A DNA stretch of 64,000 nucleotides from NCBI RefSeq assembly GCF_013201895.1, contig NZ_CP053841.1:62001-126000 (forward strand), read 5' to 3'. Below are positions 1 to 8,899 of the stretch, piece after piece. Origin of the DNA: Campylobacter blaseri (GTDB lineage: Bacteria; Campylobacterota; Campylobacteria; Campylobacterales; Campylobacteraceae). The notes beneath the pieces are model-generated. The model worked only from the letters and a program-made list of their open reading frames with translations, did not search any database and was not told the DNA's origin. The position numbers were made by a program, and so were the translations under genes. Position 1 is the stretch's first letter, and every line of letters begins with the position of its first letter.

Positions 1-2
1 TT

Positions 3-989
3 ATAATGAGTACTTTTAGCTCTAATATCCATAGAGTTTATCAAGCAGTAGATCATGGATTAAAGCATGGCAGAAAAGTCTGTGTTATTGGAAGATCTAT
101 GGAAAGAAATTTATATACTGCTATGGAGCTTGGGTATATAGATCTCAAAAAAGAGATATTTATAGATGCAAATGAAGTTGGTAAATACCCAGATAATAAA
201 GTTTTAATAGTCACAACAGGCTCTCAAGGAGAAACCATGAGTGCACTTTATAGAATGGCAACTGATGAGCATAAATATATTAAAATTAAGCCAACTGATC
301 AAATTATAATATCTGCAAAAGCAATTCCTGGAAATGAAGCAAGTGTTTCAAAGGTTTTAAATTTCTTACTTAAAAGTGGTGCAAAGGTTGCATATCAAGA
401 CTTTAGTGAGATTCATGTAAGCGGACATGCTGCACAAGAAGAACAAAAACTAATGCTTAGCCTGACAAAACCAAAGTTTTTTTTGCCAATTCATGGAGAG
501 TATAATCATATAGCAAAGCATAAAGAGACAGCTATCTCATGCGGTATCGATGAAAGAAATATATATCTTATGAGCGATGGTGATCAAATGGAGGTTTCAA
601 ATAGTTATTTAAAAAGGGTAAAAACTGTTAGAACCGGAAAAGTTTATATAGATAATCAAGTAAATAAACAGATTGCGGATGATATCGTTAAACATCGTCA
701 AAATCTAGCTGATGCTGGTGTTGTGATGATAATAGCTCAAATAGATAGTAACGATAAACACTTAATAAAAACAAGAGTTGTTAGTTATGGTATAGTTGCT
801 CAAAATGAACAACAAACACTAACAAAAGAGATGGAAGCTATTTTAATGCAGTTCTTAGCCAACCTAAAAACTGAACTTCTAAAAGATCCAAGGGCTTTAG
901 AGAGTCAAATAAGACAAGCAGTTAGAAAACATATCTTTAGAAGACTTAAAAAGTATCCAACAATTGTTCCAGTTATATACCTAATGTAG
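3..989 (+). CDS. rnj: Ribonuclease J, C-terminal part (5' end outside window)
   Basis: Metallo-beta-lactamase/beta-CASP ribonuclease that degrades and processes RNA, C-terminal 327 or so residues only; the reading frame is open to the left edge, so the true start and the catalytic HxHxDH motif lie outside the window. Visible are the beta-CASP segment (KVCVIGRSMERN, then TTGSQGE), the SGHA motif near residue 138 and the PIHGEYNHIAKHKE motif near residue 160, all typical of the RNase J family, followed by the small C-terminal RNase J domain. It is followed at 9 bases by the sugar isomerase gene on the same strand, suggesting one operon. Confidence 0.93.
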   Translation: MMSTFSSNIHRVYQAVDHGLKHGRKVCVIGRSMERNLYTAMELGYIDLKKEIFIDANEVGKYPDNKVLIVTTGSQGETMSALYRMATDEHKYIKIKPTDQIIISAKAIPGNEASVSKVLNFLLKSGAKVAYQDFSEIHVSGHAAQEEQKLMLSLTKPKFFLPIHGEYNHIAKHKETAISCGIDERNIYLMSDGDQMEVSNSYLKRVKTVRTGKVYIDNQVNKQIADDIVKHRQNLADAGVVMIIAQIDSNDKHLIKTRVVSYGIVAQNEQQTLTKEMEAILMQFLANLKTELLKDPRALESQIRQAVRKHIFRRLKKYPTIVPVIYLM

Positions 990-997
990 GAAAAAAT

Positions 998-1960
998 GTG
1001 AGTGAAATTTTAAATGTAGCCAAAGAGGTTTTGAAAATAGAAGGAGAGGAGATTTTAAGGCAGATCGATCTACTTGACGATAGATTTGAAAATGCTTTAA
1101 ATATCCTTTTTAACTCCACAGGTAGGGTTGTGGTAACTGGAGTTGGTAAAAGTGGACATATAGGTGCAAAGATGGCAGCCACTTTTGCAAGTACTGGAAC
1201 GCCCAGCTTTTTTATGCACCCAACTGAGGCCTTACATGGCGATTTGGGTATGGTAAAAAAAGAAGATATTATATTAGCGATTAGCTTTAGTGGCGAAAGT
1301 GATGAGCTTATAAAAATAATGCCACATTTAAAAAGATATGGTGTTAAGATTATCTCAATGACAAGTAGCTCGGAGAGTTCTCTTGCTAAATTTTCAGATG
1401 AAGTAATTCTTTTAAATATAATAAAAGAGGCATGCCACATAGGTGCAGCACCAACAACATCCACAACTTTAACCCTTGCATTAGGCGATGCTTTGGCAGT
1501 TTGTTTGATGAAAATGAAAAATTTTAAAGTTGAAGATTTTGCAAATTTCCATCCGGGTGGAAGCTTGGGAAGAAGGCTTTATCTAAAAGCTAAAGATGTT
1601 ATGAGAACATCTGATTTGCCTATATTAAACGATGATACAACATTAAAAAATGCAATAGATGTTATGACACACGGAAAACTTGGAACTGTTTTACTAACAA
1701 ACAAAAAAGGTGAGTTAGTAGCTATACTGAGCGATGGAGATCTAAGAAGAGCTTTGATGAATGATGGGTTTGATATAGAAGATAGTGCTATAAAATATGC
1801 AACCAAAAACCCAAAAACTATTAATAATATCGAAATTTTAGCCTCAAAAGCATTAGAGATTATAGAGAGTTATAAAATTCAACTTATCGCGGTAGTTGAT
1901 AAAAAAAATATTCCCATAGGTACACTACATATACACGATTTAACAAATTTAGGATTATAA
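998..1960 (+). CDS. kdsD: KpsF/GutQ-type arabinose-5-phosphate isomerase
   Basis: Interconverts ribulose-5-phosphate and arabinose-5-phosphate, the first step to KDO for lipooligosaccharide. 320 aa, the usual family length. An N-terminal SIS sugar-isomerase domain (about residues 30-180, with GVGKSGHIGAKMA and the HPTEALHGDLG stretch) is followed by FHPGGSLGRRL and a pair of CBS domains (about 200-320). The start is GTG at 998; the overlapping ATG at 996 is followed at once by a stop. It lies one base from the next gene, so the two are probably co-transcribed. KpsF, KdsD and GutQ cannot be told apart from sequence alone, so the symbol is approximate. Confidence 0.9.
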   Translation: MSEILNVAKEVLKIEGEEILRQIDLLDDRFENALNILFNSTGRVVVTGVGKSGHIGAKMAATFASTGTPSFFMHPTEALHGDLGMVKKEDIILAISFSGESDELIKIMPHLKRYGVKIISMTSSSESSLAKFSDEVILLNIIKEACHIGAAPTTSTTLTLALGDALAVCLMKMKNFKVEDFANFHPGGSLGRRLYLKAKDVMRTSDLPILNDDTTLKNAIDVMTHGKLGTVLLTNKKGELVAILSDGDLRRALMNDGFDIEDSAIKYATKNPKTINNIEILASKALEIIESYKIQLIAVVDKKNIPIGTLHIHDLTNLGL

Positions 1961-1961
1961 A

Positions 1962-2732
1962 ATGGAAAAAATTAGGATAAATAAGTTTATCTCACATAAT
2001 ACTGGGTATTCAAGAAGAGAAGCTGACGAGCTTATAAAAGATGGAAAGGTTAGCGTAAATGGAAAAGTTATAACTGATTTTTGTGAAGTTACTCATGAGG
2101 ATAAAGTTCGAATTAATGGTCGTTTCATAAAGCTTAAAAAAGAATTTAGTGTTATAGTTTATCACAAACAAAAAGGCGAGTTAGTAACAAAAAAAGATGA
2201 TAGAGGTCGTAAAACTATATATGACTCTTTACCTAATGGGTTTAGGAAATTTGTAAGCATAGGAAGACTTGATTTTGCAAGCGAGGGACTACTTTTACTA
2301 ACAGATGCACCGGCTATTGCAACTGCTTTAATGCAAAGTGATATTGAAAGAGTTTACTATCTAAAAGTAAAAGGATTGGTTGGTGATGAGGTTGTAAAAG
2401 CTATGCAAGAAGGTTTTTTTGCAGCCGATGCTACAAAGGGGGCTCACGAAAAAACTACGATTAAATCTATGGAATTTAAACCATTTTTAGTATATTCTGT
2501 ACTTGGTTCAAGTGGCGGATATACAAAACTTAAAGTTATGATAAGTGAAGGTCAAAACAGAGAACTTAGACGATTTTTTGGCTATTTTGATTTAGAGGTT
2601 GTGGATCTAAAAAGAGTTAGCTTTGGACGGGTTGATTTAGGGATGTTAAAACCTGGTAAATGGAGATACCTAACAAATTCAGAATACGATGACCTAAGAA
2701 ATTTTATGGAAACAAATAATGTAAGATATTAA
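1962..2732 (+). CDS. rluB: Ribosomal large subunit pseudouridine synthase, RluB/RsuA family
   Basis: Modifies uridine to pseudouridine in rRNA. 256 aa with an N-terminal S4 RNA-binding domain (about residues 3-60: IRINKFISHNTGYSRREADELI) and the RsuA/RluB catalytic core; the family motif GRLDFASEGLLLLTD carries the catalytic aspartate at D104, and EGQNRELRRFF is the second family signature. Which of RluB, RluE, RluF or RsuA activities it has is inferred from family size only. Its stop codon sits at the edge of a 20-base perfect palindrome that also closes the tracrRNA region from the other side. Confidence 0.88.
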   Translation: MEKIRINKFISHNTGYSRREADELIKDGKVSVNGKVITDFCEVTHEDKVRINGRFIKLKKEFSVIVYHKQKGELVTKKDDRGRKTIYDSLPNGFRKFVSIGRLDFASEGLLLLTDAPAIATALMQSDIERVYYLKVKGLVGDEVVKAMQEGFFAADATKGAHEKTTIKSMEFKPFLVYSVLGSSGGYTKLKVMISEGQNRELRRFFGYFDLEVVDLKRVSFGRVDLGMLKPGKWRYLTNSEYDDLRNFMETNNVRY

Positions 2733-2750
2733 GAAGTCTTAAGACTTCTT
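2731..2750. terminator. Perfect 20-base palindrome between rluB and tracrRNA, possible bidirectional terminator
   Basis: AAGAAGTCTT followed directly by its reverse complement AAGACTTCTT. It overlaps the rluB stop codon and lies at the 3' side of the minus-strand tracrRNA. There is no long T run on either side, so termination is plausible but not certain; it may equally be a simple dyad. Confidence 0.45.
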
Positions 2751-2882
2751 AAATAAGCACACTGCTTACCCCTGCGGGTGGTTTGCATTAATGTTTATTT
2801 GAACTCGTTGTCAAGGAAACATCGGTTAAAGCCGAGCGATTCTCTTGTTTTGTAAAATTTGATGGTAATTCAAACCTAATGC
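2751..2882 (-). ncRNA. tracrRNA of the type II-A CRISPR system
   Basis: On the plus strand, positions 2851-2869 are identical to bases 13-31 of the CRISPR repeat, and flanking bases also match with small bulges, so the minus-strand transcript is an anti-repeat able to pair with the crRNA repeat. Reading the minus strand after the anti-repeat there are three short hairpins: about 2835-2822 (stem TCGG/CCGA), 2779-2768 (ACCC/GGGT) and 2767-2755 (AAGCA, loop GTG, TGCTT), as expected for the nexus and 3' stems of a Cas9 tracrRNA. A TATAAT box lies just upstream on the same strand. Both ends are estimates. It is transcribed opposite to cas9, from the gap upstream of cas9. Confidence 0.85.
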
Positions 2883-2888
2883 AAAATA

Positions 2889-2894
2889 ATTATA
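2889..2894 (-). promoter_or_regulatory. -10 box for tracrRNA
   Basis: Minus-strand TATAAT preceded by GC, the extended -10 form common in Campylobacter sigma-70 promoters. Start of transcription is expected near 2881-2882, immediately before the anti-repeat. No convincing -35 box is seen. Confidence 0.6.
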
Positions 2895-2962
2895 GCAAAT
2901 ATTTCTTAAATATAAATTTAATAATACCTAAATTTTTAATGATATTTTATATTAAAATAAGC

Positions 2963-2990
2963 TAGAATTTATAGTAATTTAAATAAGGAG
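2963..2990 (+). promoter_or_regulatory. Putative cas operon -10 box and ribosome binding site
   Basis: GC-TAGAAT at 2961-2968 is a candidate -10 box, giving a transcript start near 2975. A perfect AAGGAG at 2985-2990 stands six bases before the cas9 ATG at 2997 and fixes that start. The cas9 and tracrRNA promoters therefore share the same roughly 100-base AT-rich gap and diverge. Confidence 0.5.
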
Positions 2991-2996
2991 CTATAA

Positions 2997-5900
2997 ATGC
3001 TAGATAAGAAAAGTTACTATCTTGGGCTTGATATAGGAACAAATTCAATTGGCTGGGCTGTTAGCGATGAGTTTTATAATATTTTAAAAATTAAAGGTCA
3101 AAAAACTTGGGGTGTTAGACTTTTTGATGACGCTATGCCTGCTGCTGAGAGACGAGGATTTCGCTCATCTAGAAGAAGAGGCGATAGGGTAAAATGGAGA
3201 TTAGGGCTATTAAGAAATCTCTTTTCTAGCGAAATAGACGAAGTTGATAATAAATTTTTTAAAAGATTAGAAGATAGTAAATTTTTTGCCGATGATAAAG
3301 GCGAGAACCAAACAAATACACTATTTAATGATATAAAATTTAAAGATAGAGATTTTCATAAAAAGTATAATAGTATTTATCATTTAAGATATGATCTTAT
3401 AACAAAAGATGAAAAATTTGATTTAAGATTAGTTTATTTAGCAATACACCACATCGTTAAAAAAAGAGGACATTTTTTATTTGACGGTGAAATAGGCGAT
3501 AACAAAAATAATTTTAGCGAATTAACTCAAAATCTAATAGATGAACTTCTTGCGCTAGATATTAATGTAGACTTTTTAGATAATTTTCAAGAAGTATTAA
3601 AAGATGAGAGTTTAAGGCTAGGTGATAAAAAAGCAAAATTAAAAGAGATAATAACTGTTAGCTCAGAAAAATTTGATGAGAAAAAGGTATTAACACAAAT
3701 AGTAAATTTACTATGTGGTAAAGGAAATTTAAAGATATTTTTTCCAGAAAGTGAAGAAAAAAAGATAGAAATTTCTCTACTGAGTGATAGTTTTGATGAA
3801 AATTTTGATAATTTATTAGCTAAATTTGGAGAAGATGCAAACTTCATTAAGCCATTAAAAGATATTTTTGATTATATATTACTTCAAAAAATCATGAAAG
3901 ATTCAAGCACAATTTCGGAATCAAAGATAAAAAGCTATAAAAAGCATAAAAAAGATTTAAAAAAGCTTAAAGATTTAATACTAAATGAGTATGGTAAAGA
4001 TAAATTTAATGAGGTATTTAAAAGTAGTACTAAAGATAATTATCCAGCTTATGTAGGGCATTTTAAAACTAAAAAATTAAAAGATGAGCATAAAAAAACT
4101 ACAAAAGATGATTTCTATGCTTACATTAAAAAAATTATAAACAAAAGTGATAGCCAAATAGTTAAAACTATAAAAGATGATATTGAATTAGGAAATTTTT
4201 TACCAAGATTAATTGATGGAAATTCAGTTATTCCACATCAAATTCATAAATCTGAACTTATAAAAATCATAGATAACCAAACAAAATTTTATCCATTTTT
4301 GAAAGATATTAAAGATAAGATCATTTCTATTTTTGAATTTAGAATTCCATTTTATGTAGGACCATTAAATGATTATCACAAAGATAAGGGTGGCAATGCA
4401 TGGATAGTAAAAAATAGCAATGAAAAAATTTATCCTTGGAATTTTGATAAAGTTGTAAATATAAAACAATCAGCACAAAATTTCATAACAAAAATGACTA
4501 ACAAATGTTCATATCTGTTAGGAGAGGATGTTTTGCCTAAAAACTCACTACTTTTTTCAAAATATTGCGTTTTAAATGAGCTTAATAATTTGAAAGTTAA
4601 TGATGAAGATATATCTGTTGAGTTAAAGAAAGAATTGTATGAAAATCTATTTAAAAAACAAAAAAGTGTTAGTAAAAGTAGCATTAAAAAACACCTTATA
4701 AACAATGGATACTATGATAAAAATTTAATAATTGAAGGCGTTGATGACAAGCTAACATCAAATTTAAAATCATATATAGAGTTAAAGGAAATAGTTGGAA
4801 ATAGTTTAAGCGATGAAGAAAAAGAGGAGATTATAAAATATATAGCTTTGTTTGGCTATGATAAGAAAATGCTTAAAAGCTATATTTTAGATATATCACC
4901 AAGTCTAGATGAAAAAACATTAGATAGGCTTTGCACCCTTAAATATAGTGGTTTTGGAAGTTTGAGTAAAAAACTTTTAGTTGGCATAAAAAGTAATGAT
5001 AAAACCCTTATACAAATCCTAGAAGATACTAACAAAAATTTAATGCAGTTAGTTAGTGATGAGTTTAAAAATGAGATAGAAAAGCATAACAATGAATATA
5101 AAAAGCAAAATAATCTTTTAGATGTTGGTCTTAGTTATGGCTTACTAGACAATCTTTATGTTGGACCATCTGTTAAAAGGGGAATTTGGCAGTCACTTAG
5201 GTTGATTGATGAGATAATATCTGCTTTTAAATATCCACCTAAAAAGATATTTATAGAAATGGCAAGAGAGGAAGGTAGAAAAGAACGAACCAAATCTAGA
5301 AAAGATCAACTTTTAGAGCTTTATAAAAGCATTAAAAAAGACGGGGTTAAAGAGTTTGGGATCGAGTTTGATAAAGTAAAAACTAATCTTGAAAAAGAGG
5401 AGCAAAGCAGACTTAACTCAAAAAAATTATATCTTTATTATATGCAATTTGGAAAAGACATTTATGCAGGTAATAATATAGATATAAGTAAGCTTTTTGA
5501 TGAAAATATTTATGATATAGATCACATCATACCAAGATCTATTAAAAAAGATGATAGTTTTGATAACTTAGTTCTTACTAACAAGATAAGCAATAAAGAT
5601 AAAACAGATGTTTTTCCTGTATCATTTGAAGTTCAAAATAAAATGAGATCTTTTTGGAAAATGCTAAAAGATAAAGGTTTAATGAGTAGCAAAAAACTAC
5701 ATAGCCTTACAAGAACTACCCCTTTAAGTGAAGATGAAAAGGCAGAGTTTATAGCTAGGCAGTTAGTTGAAACTAGACAAAGCACAAAAGCTGTTGCTAC
5801 TCTTTTAAAAGATCTATACAAAAATAGTGAAATTGTGTATGTAAAAGCAGGAATTGTTAGTGAGTTTAGGCAAAAATTTGATTTGATAAAATGTAGAGAT

Positions 5901-6992
5901 TTAAATGATTTACACCATGCAAAAGATGCTTATCTAAATATAGCTGTTGGAAATGCATATAATGTCAAATTTACTAAAAATCCAAGAAACTTTTTCAAAA
6001 AGTATAAAGGTGAACATTATAACTTAAAGATTGAAAAGCTTTTAGAAAGGGATATTATAAGAGGTCAGGAGTTTGGCTGGGATGCTAAAAAGAGTATAAA
6101 AATTGTAAAAGACACAATGATAAATAAAAATCCATATTTGGTAACTTATATGAGCTATGAGGCAAATGGAGGACTTTTTAATCAACAACCAGTTAAGGCA
6201 AAAGAGGGGCTAATACCACTAAAAGCCGATCCAAGACTTAAAAACACTAGCAGATATGGCGGATATAATGGCAAATCTATGGCATATTTTTTTATATTTG
6301 AATATAAAAAAGGTAAAAATAGACAACTAAGAATTGATACAATTCCTATTTATTTGAAAAAAGATATTGAAAATGGAAAATTGACTCTTAAAGAGTATTG
6401 TCAAAATAATCTAGGTTTTGAAGATGTTGTTATAAAGCTTCCAAAACTACTTAAAAACTCACTCATAAAAGTTGATGGTTATTTAATGAAAATGACAGGA
6501 AACAATGAAGATAAAATACTTTGCAGAAATGCTGTGCAGCTTATATTAAATAGCAAAGAAGAGCTTTTACTTAAAAAAGTTCTTAAAATAGTAGATAAAA
6601 TAAATGAAGCTAAGAGATTTAAAAAAGAGTATTTTATAAACAAATATCAATTTGATATAGAAGATAAAGAGTTGCTAGAGCTTTATGATAGGCTAACTAA
6701 AAAGCATGAAACTGCTTATAAAAACAAGCCAGCAAGTCAAATTGAAACTTTAAAAGATGGAAGAGAAAAATTTATATCTCTTAGTTTAGAAGATAAATGC
6801 TTATTATTAAGTGAGCTTTTAAAGCTATTTGATACAACCGCTCAGAATGCAAATTTAAGTCTTATTGGCGGAAGTCCTAATGCTGGATCAGTAAAATTTG
6901 TTAAAAACCTATCTGATAATAAAACATACAAAATTATCTTTGAGTCAATATCAGGTTTTTATAAAAAGGAGATAGATTTAAATAAATTATGA
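2997..6992 (+). CDS. cas9: CRISPR-associated endonuclease Cas9, type II-A-like
   Basis: RNA-guided DNA nuclease of 1331 aa, close to the length of Streptococcus Cas9 and much longer than the compact C. jejuni II-C enzyme. Domains in order: RuvC-I with LGLDIGTNSIGWAV (D12); arginine-rich bridge helix at about 53-77; a long REC lobe; RuvC-II with IFIEMAREEGRKER (E754); HNH with YDIDHIIPRS (D842, H843); RuvC-III with HHAKDAYLN (H973, H974, D977); and a C-terminal PAM-interacting region ending IIFESISGFYKKEIDL, which resembles the end of S. pyogenes Cas9. All catalytic residues are present, so it should be an active nuclease. An ungapped end alignment shows no arginine pair where S. pyogenes has R1333 and R1335, so an NGG PAM should not be assumed. 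ATGA overlap with cas1. Confidence 0.97.
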   Translation: MLDKKSYYLGLDIGTNSIGWAVSDEFYNILKIKGQKTWGVRLFDDAMPAAERRGFRSSRRRGDRVKWRLGLLRNLFSSEIDEVDNKFFKRLEDSKFFADDKGENQTNTLFNDIKFKDRDFHKKYNSIYHLRYDLITKDEKFDLRLVYLAIHHIVKKRGHFLFDGEIGDNKNNFSELTQNLIDELLALDINVDFLDNFQEVLKDESLRLGDKKAKLKEIITVSSEKFDEKKVLTQIVNLLCGKGNLKIFFPESEEKKIEISLLSDSFDENFDNLLAKFGEDANFIKPLKDIFDYILLQKIMKDSSTISESKIKSYKKHKKDLKKLKDLILNEYGKDKFNEVFKSSTKDNYPAYVGHFKTKKLKDEHKKTTKDDFYAYIKKIINKSDSQIVKTIKDDIELGNFLPRLIDGNSVIPHQIHKSELIKIIDNQTKFYPFLKDIKDKIISIFEFRIPFYVGPLNDYHKDKGGNAWIVKNSNEKIYPWNFDKVVNIKQSAQNFITKMTNKCSYLLGEDVLPKNSLLFSKYCVLNELNNLKVNDEDISVELKKELYENLFKKQKSVSKSSIKKHLINNGYYDKNLIIEGVDDKLTSNLKSYIELKEIVGNSLSDEEKEEIIKYIALFGYDKKMLKSYILDISPSLDEKTLDRLCTLKYSGFGSLSKKLLVGIKSNDKTLIQILEDTNKNLMQLVSDEFKNEIEKHNNEYKKQNNLLDVGLSYGLLDNLYVGPSVKRGIWQSLRLIDEIISAFKYPPKKIFIEMAREEGRKERTKSRKDQLLELYKSIKKDGVKEFGIEFDKVKTNLEKEEQSRLNSKKLYLYYMQFGKDIYAGNNIDISKLFDENIYDIDHIIPRSIKKDDSFDNLVLTNKISNKDKTDVFPVSFEVQNKMRSFWKMLKDKGLMSSKKLHSLTRTTPLSEDEKAEFIARQLVETRQSTKAVATLLKDLYKNSEIVYVKAGIVSEFRQKFDLIKCRDLNDLHHAKDAYLNIAVGNAYNVKFTKNPRNFFKKYKGEHYNLKIEKLLERDIIRGQEFGWDAKKSIKIVKDTMINKNPYLVTYMSYEANGGLFNQQPVKAKEGLIPLKADPRLKNTSRYGGYNGKSMAYFFIFEYKKGKNRQLRIDTIPIYLKKDIENGKLTLKEYCQNNLGFEDVVIKLPKLLKNSLIKVDGYLMKMTGNNEDKILCRNAVQLILNSKEELLLKKVLKIVDKINEAKRFKKEYFINKYQFDIEDKELLELYDRLTKKHETAYKNKPASQIETLKDGREKFISLSLEDKCLLLSELLKLFDTTAQNANLSLIGGSPNAGSVKFVKNLSDNKTYKIIFESISGFYKKEIDLNKL

Positions 6993-7858
6993 GCTGGAGA
7001 ACTGTTTGTATAAATGGAATAGCTAAGCTTGATTTAAAGTTTGGTTACTTGGTAGTTAGAAAAGAAAACATTAGTAAAATAGCATTGAATGAAATAGCGG
7101 TTTTGGTGATTGATTCAACCGCTATATCTTTAACAACAGCACTTTTAAACGAGCTAATAAAAAGGAAAGTTAAAGTTATATTTTGTGACTCTTTTCACAA
7201 CCCATTTTCCGAACTTGCTCCAATGTATGGAAGTCATGATTCTAGTTTAAAAATCAAAAAGCAAATGTTATGGAAAGATGAAATGAAAGCTCAAATTTGG
7301 ACTAGAATCATCAAAGAGAAAATATATAAACAAATGTATAATTTAATAATCTTTGATTATAAAAAAGAGGCTAAATTACTAGAAAAATACATATCAGAAA
7401 TAAAACTAAATGATGAAACAAACAGAGAAGGACATGCTGCTAAGGTTTATTTTAATGCACTTTTTGGTATGAAATTTACAAGAGATAGTGATAACTCTAT
7501 AAATGCAGCATTAAACTATGGTTATAGTTTGCTTCTTTCAACTTTTAATAAAGAAATTTCATCAAATGGATATATAACTCAAATAGGGCTTTTTCATGAC
7601 AATAGATTTAACTACTTTAATCTAAGTTGTGATTTAATGGAAATTTTTAGACCAATCGTTGATAAAATGGTTTATGAATTACAACCAAAAGTTTTTGAAA
7701 AAGAGGAAAAAATCTGTATGCTAGAACTTTTTAACAAAAAAGTTATGATAGAAAATAAGGAGCAATTTTTAATGAGTGCTATAAATGTATATGTAAAAAG
7801 TGTGCTTGATTCATTAAATGAAAACAATATGCTTTTGGAAATTTATGATGAGTTTTAG
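6989..7858 (+). CDS. cas1: CRISPR-associated integrase Cas1, type II
   Basis: Catalytic subunit of the Cas1-Cas2 spacer integrase. 289 aa, a normal type II length. The metal-binding triad is visible: E147 in REGHAAK, H203 in GLFHDNRFN and D215 in NLSCDLMEIFRP. The N-terminal beta-rich half (residues 1-80) and helical C-terminal half are typical. It starts within the cas9 stop region (ATGA overlap at 6989-6992), showing translational coupling, and is followed by cas2. Nothing suggests truncation or loss of activity. Confidence 0.96.
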   Translation: MSWRTVCINGIAKLDLKFGYLVVRKENISKIALNEIAVLVIDSTAISLTTALLNELIKRKVKVIFCDSFHNPFSELAPMYGSHDSSLKIKKQMLWKDEMKAQIWTRIIKEKIYKQMYNLIIFDYKKEAKLLEKYISEIKLNDETNREGHAAKVYFNALFGMKFTRDSDNSINAALNYGYSLLLSTFNKEISSNGYITQIGLFHDNRFNYFNLSCDLMEIFRPIVDKMVYELQPKVFEKEEKICMLELFNKKVMIENKEQFLMSAINVYVKSVLDSLNENNMLLEIYDEF

Positions 7859-7862
7859 ATAT

Positions 7863-8168
7863 ATGAGAGTTATAGTATTTTTTGATTTGCCGACTAAAAC
7901 TAGTAAAGATATAAAAAATTATAGTAAATTTCATAAATTTTTACTAAAAAATGGATTTATGATGCTTCAAAATTCTGTATATTCAAAGATTGTCTTAAAT
8001 CAAACTAGTGCAAACCTATTAAGTTCAAGAGTAAGAGCTAATTCACCAGAAAAAGGAAACATTATACTTCTTAGCATAACAGAGAAACAATTTAATAAAA
8101 TGGAATATATAATAGGAGAGCAAAAAGATAGTGTTGTAAGTTCAAGCGATAGAGTTGTTTTACTATGA
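7863..8168 (+). CDS. cas2: CRISPR-associated protein Cas2
   Basis: Structural partner of Cas1 in spacer integration. I take ATG 7863 as start, four bases after the cas1 stop, because the protein then begins MRVIVFFDLPTKT, the conserved first beta strand of type II Cas2 with the family aspartate D8; 101 aa. In-frame upstream ATGs at 7818, 7845 and 7848 would add residues encoded by cas1 sequence and give a non-conserved N terminus. It overlaps csn2 by four bases (ATGA at 8165-8168). Confidence 0.93.
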   Translation: MRVIVFFDLPTKTSKDIKNYSKFHKFLLKNGFMMLQNSVYSKIVLNQTSANLLSSRVRANSPEKGNIILLSITEKQFNKMEYIIGEQKDSVVSSSDRVVLL

Positions 8169-8812
8169 AGATATATCATGAAATTTTAAGCAAACCAATT
8201 CAATTTAATGAAAACAAAGTTCAAATTTTATATATAGAAAAACCAGAAATTTATAGGGAAATTTTAAAAGATTTCAACTATGGAAGCGGTTTTATAATAA
8301 GCGATGATAATGATAACTTTGAGTATGACAAAACTTTAAGTTTTAATCCAGATGTCTTAGATCTTTTCAAAAATGAAAGAAAAATCATAACTCAAATTCA
8401 AAAAAACATAATTAAAGATTGTCAAACCAAATTTTATGAAAATAGCTTAAGCTTAGTAAATAAATTAAACGATTTTTCTAATATGATATTAAGCTCTTAT
8501 GATAGCATTTTTAGAGCAGATATTAGTATAGAAAATCTTGTTAAAATACTTAATATACAGATAATTCAAAGCGATACTTTGCTAGAAAATATAGTTGATT
8601 TTATGAATATAGAAAGAGAAGTTTTAGACATTAAAATTTTTGTTTTTGTAAATTTAAAATCAATCTTTTCTAATAATGAGCTTTTAGAGCTTTATAGAGA
8701 GATAATCCTTAGAAAATTTAATGTGTTACTGCTTGAATCAAATTATAAAATAAAACTTGAAAATGAAGAAATTGTAATAATAGACGAAGACTTATGCGAG
8801 GTAAGATGTTAA
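8165..8812 (+). CDS. csn2: CRISPR-associated protein Csn2, type II-A marker
   Basis: Ring-forming, DNA-end-binding protein needed for spacer acquisition in type II-A systems. 215 aa. The C-terminal half resembles streptococcal Csn2: SIENLVKILNIQIIQSDTLL, then a hydrophobic strand IKIFVFVNLKSIFSNNELLELYREI and a later NVLLLES strand. The position directly after cas2 and before the leader is the canonical II-A order cas9-cas1-cas2-csn2-array. The N-terminal half is less recognisable. This gene makes the subtype assignment; C. jejuni-type II-C loci lack it. Confidence 0.88.
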   Translation: MKIYHEILSKPIQFNENKVQILYIEKPEIYREILKDFNYGSGFIISDDNDNFEYDKTLSFNPDVLDLFKNERKIITQIQKNIIKDCQTKFYENSLSLVNKLNDFSNMILSSYDSIFRADISIENLVKILNIQIIQSDTLLENIVDFMNIEREVLDIKIFVFVNLKSIFSNNELLELYREIILRKFNVLLLESNYKIKLENEEIVIIDEDLCEVRC

Positions 8813-8899
8813 ATTTATAAGATTGTGGTAAAATATGGCAATTATCTAGTACAAATATCGCATGTTGTGTATGCGTTGCAAGCTCAAATCTCATTTGAG
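8813..8899 (+). promoter_or_regulatory. CRISPR leader
   Basis: The 87 bases between csn2 and the first repeat. A candidate -10 box TAAAAT lies at 8829-8834 (preceded by GTGG), so pre-crRNA could start near 8840. The leader ends exactly in ATTTGAG, the sequence I recall as the leader-anchoring sequence of streptococcal type II-A arrays. New spacers should therefore enter at the csn2 side and the array should be read on the plus strand. Confidence 0.75.
8883..8899 (+). repeat. Inverted repeat ending at the leader-repeat junction
   Basis: CTCAAAT, three bases (CTC), then ATTTGAG: a perfect seven-base inverted repeat whose right arm is the leader end touching the first repeat at 8900. It could form a small hairpin or bind a dimeric or bending factor at the integration site. 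The repeat itself begins GTTTGAGAG and so partly echoes the arm. Confidence 0.75.

Noticed and set aside
973-1464. 163-codon minus-strand frame
   Set aside because: Lies wholly opposite the kpsF-type gene, composition of a shadow frame, no family features.
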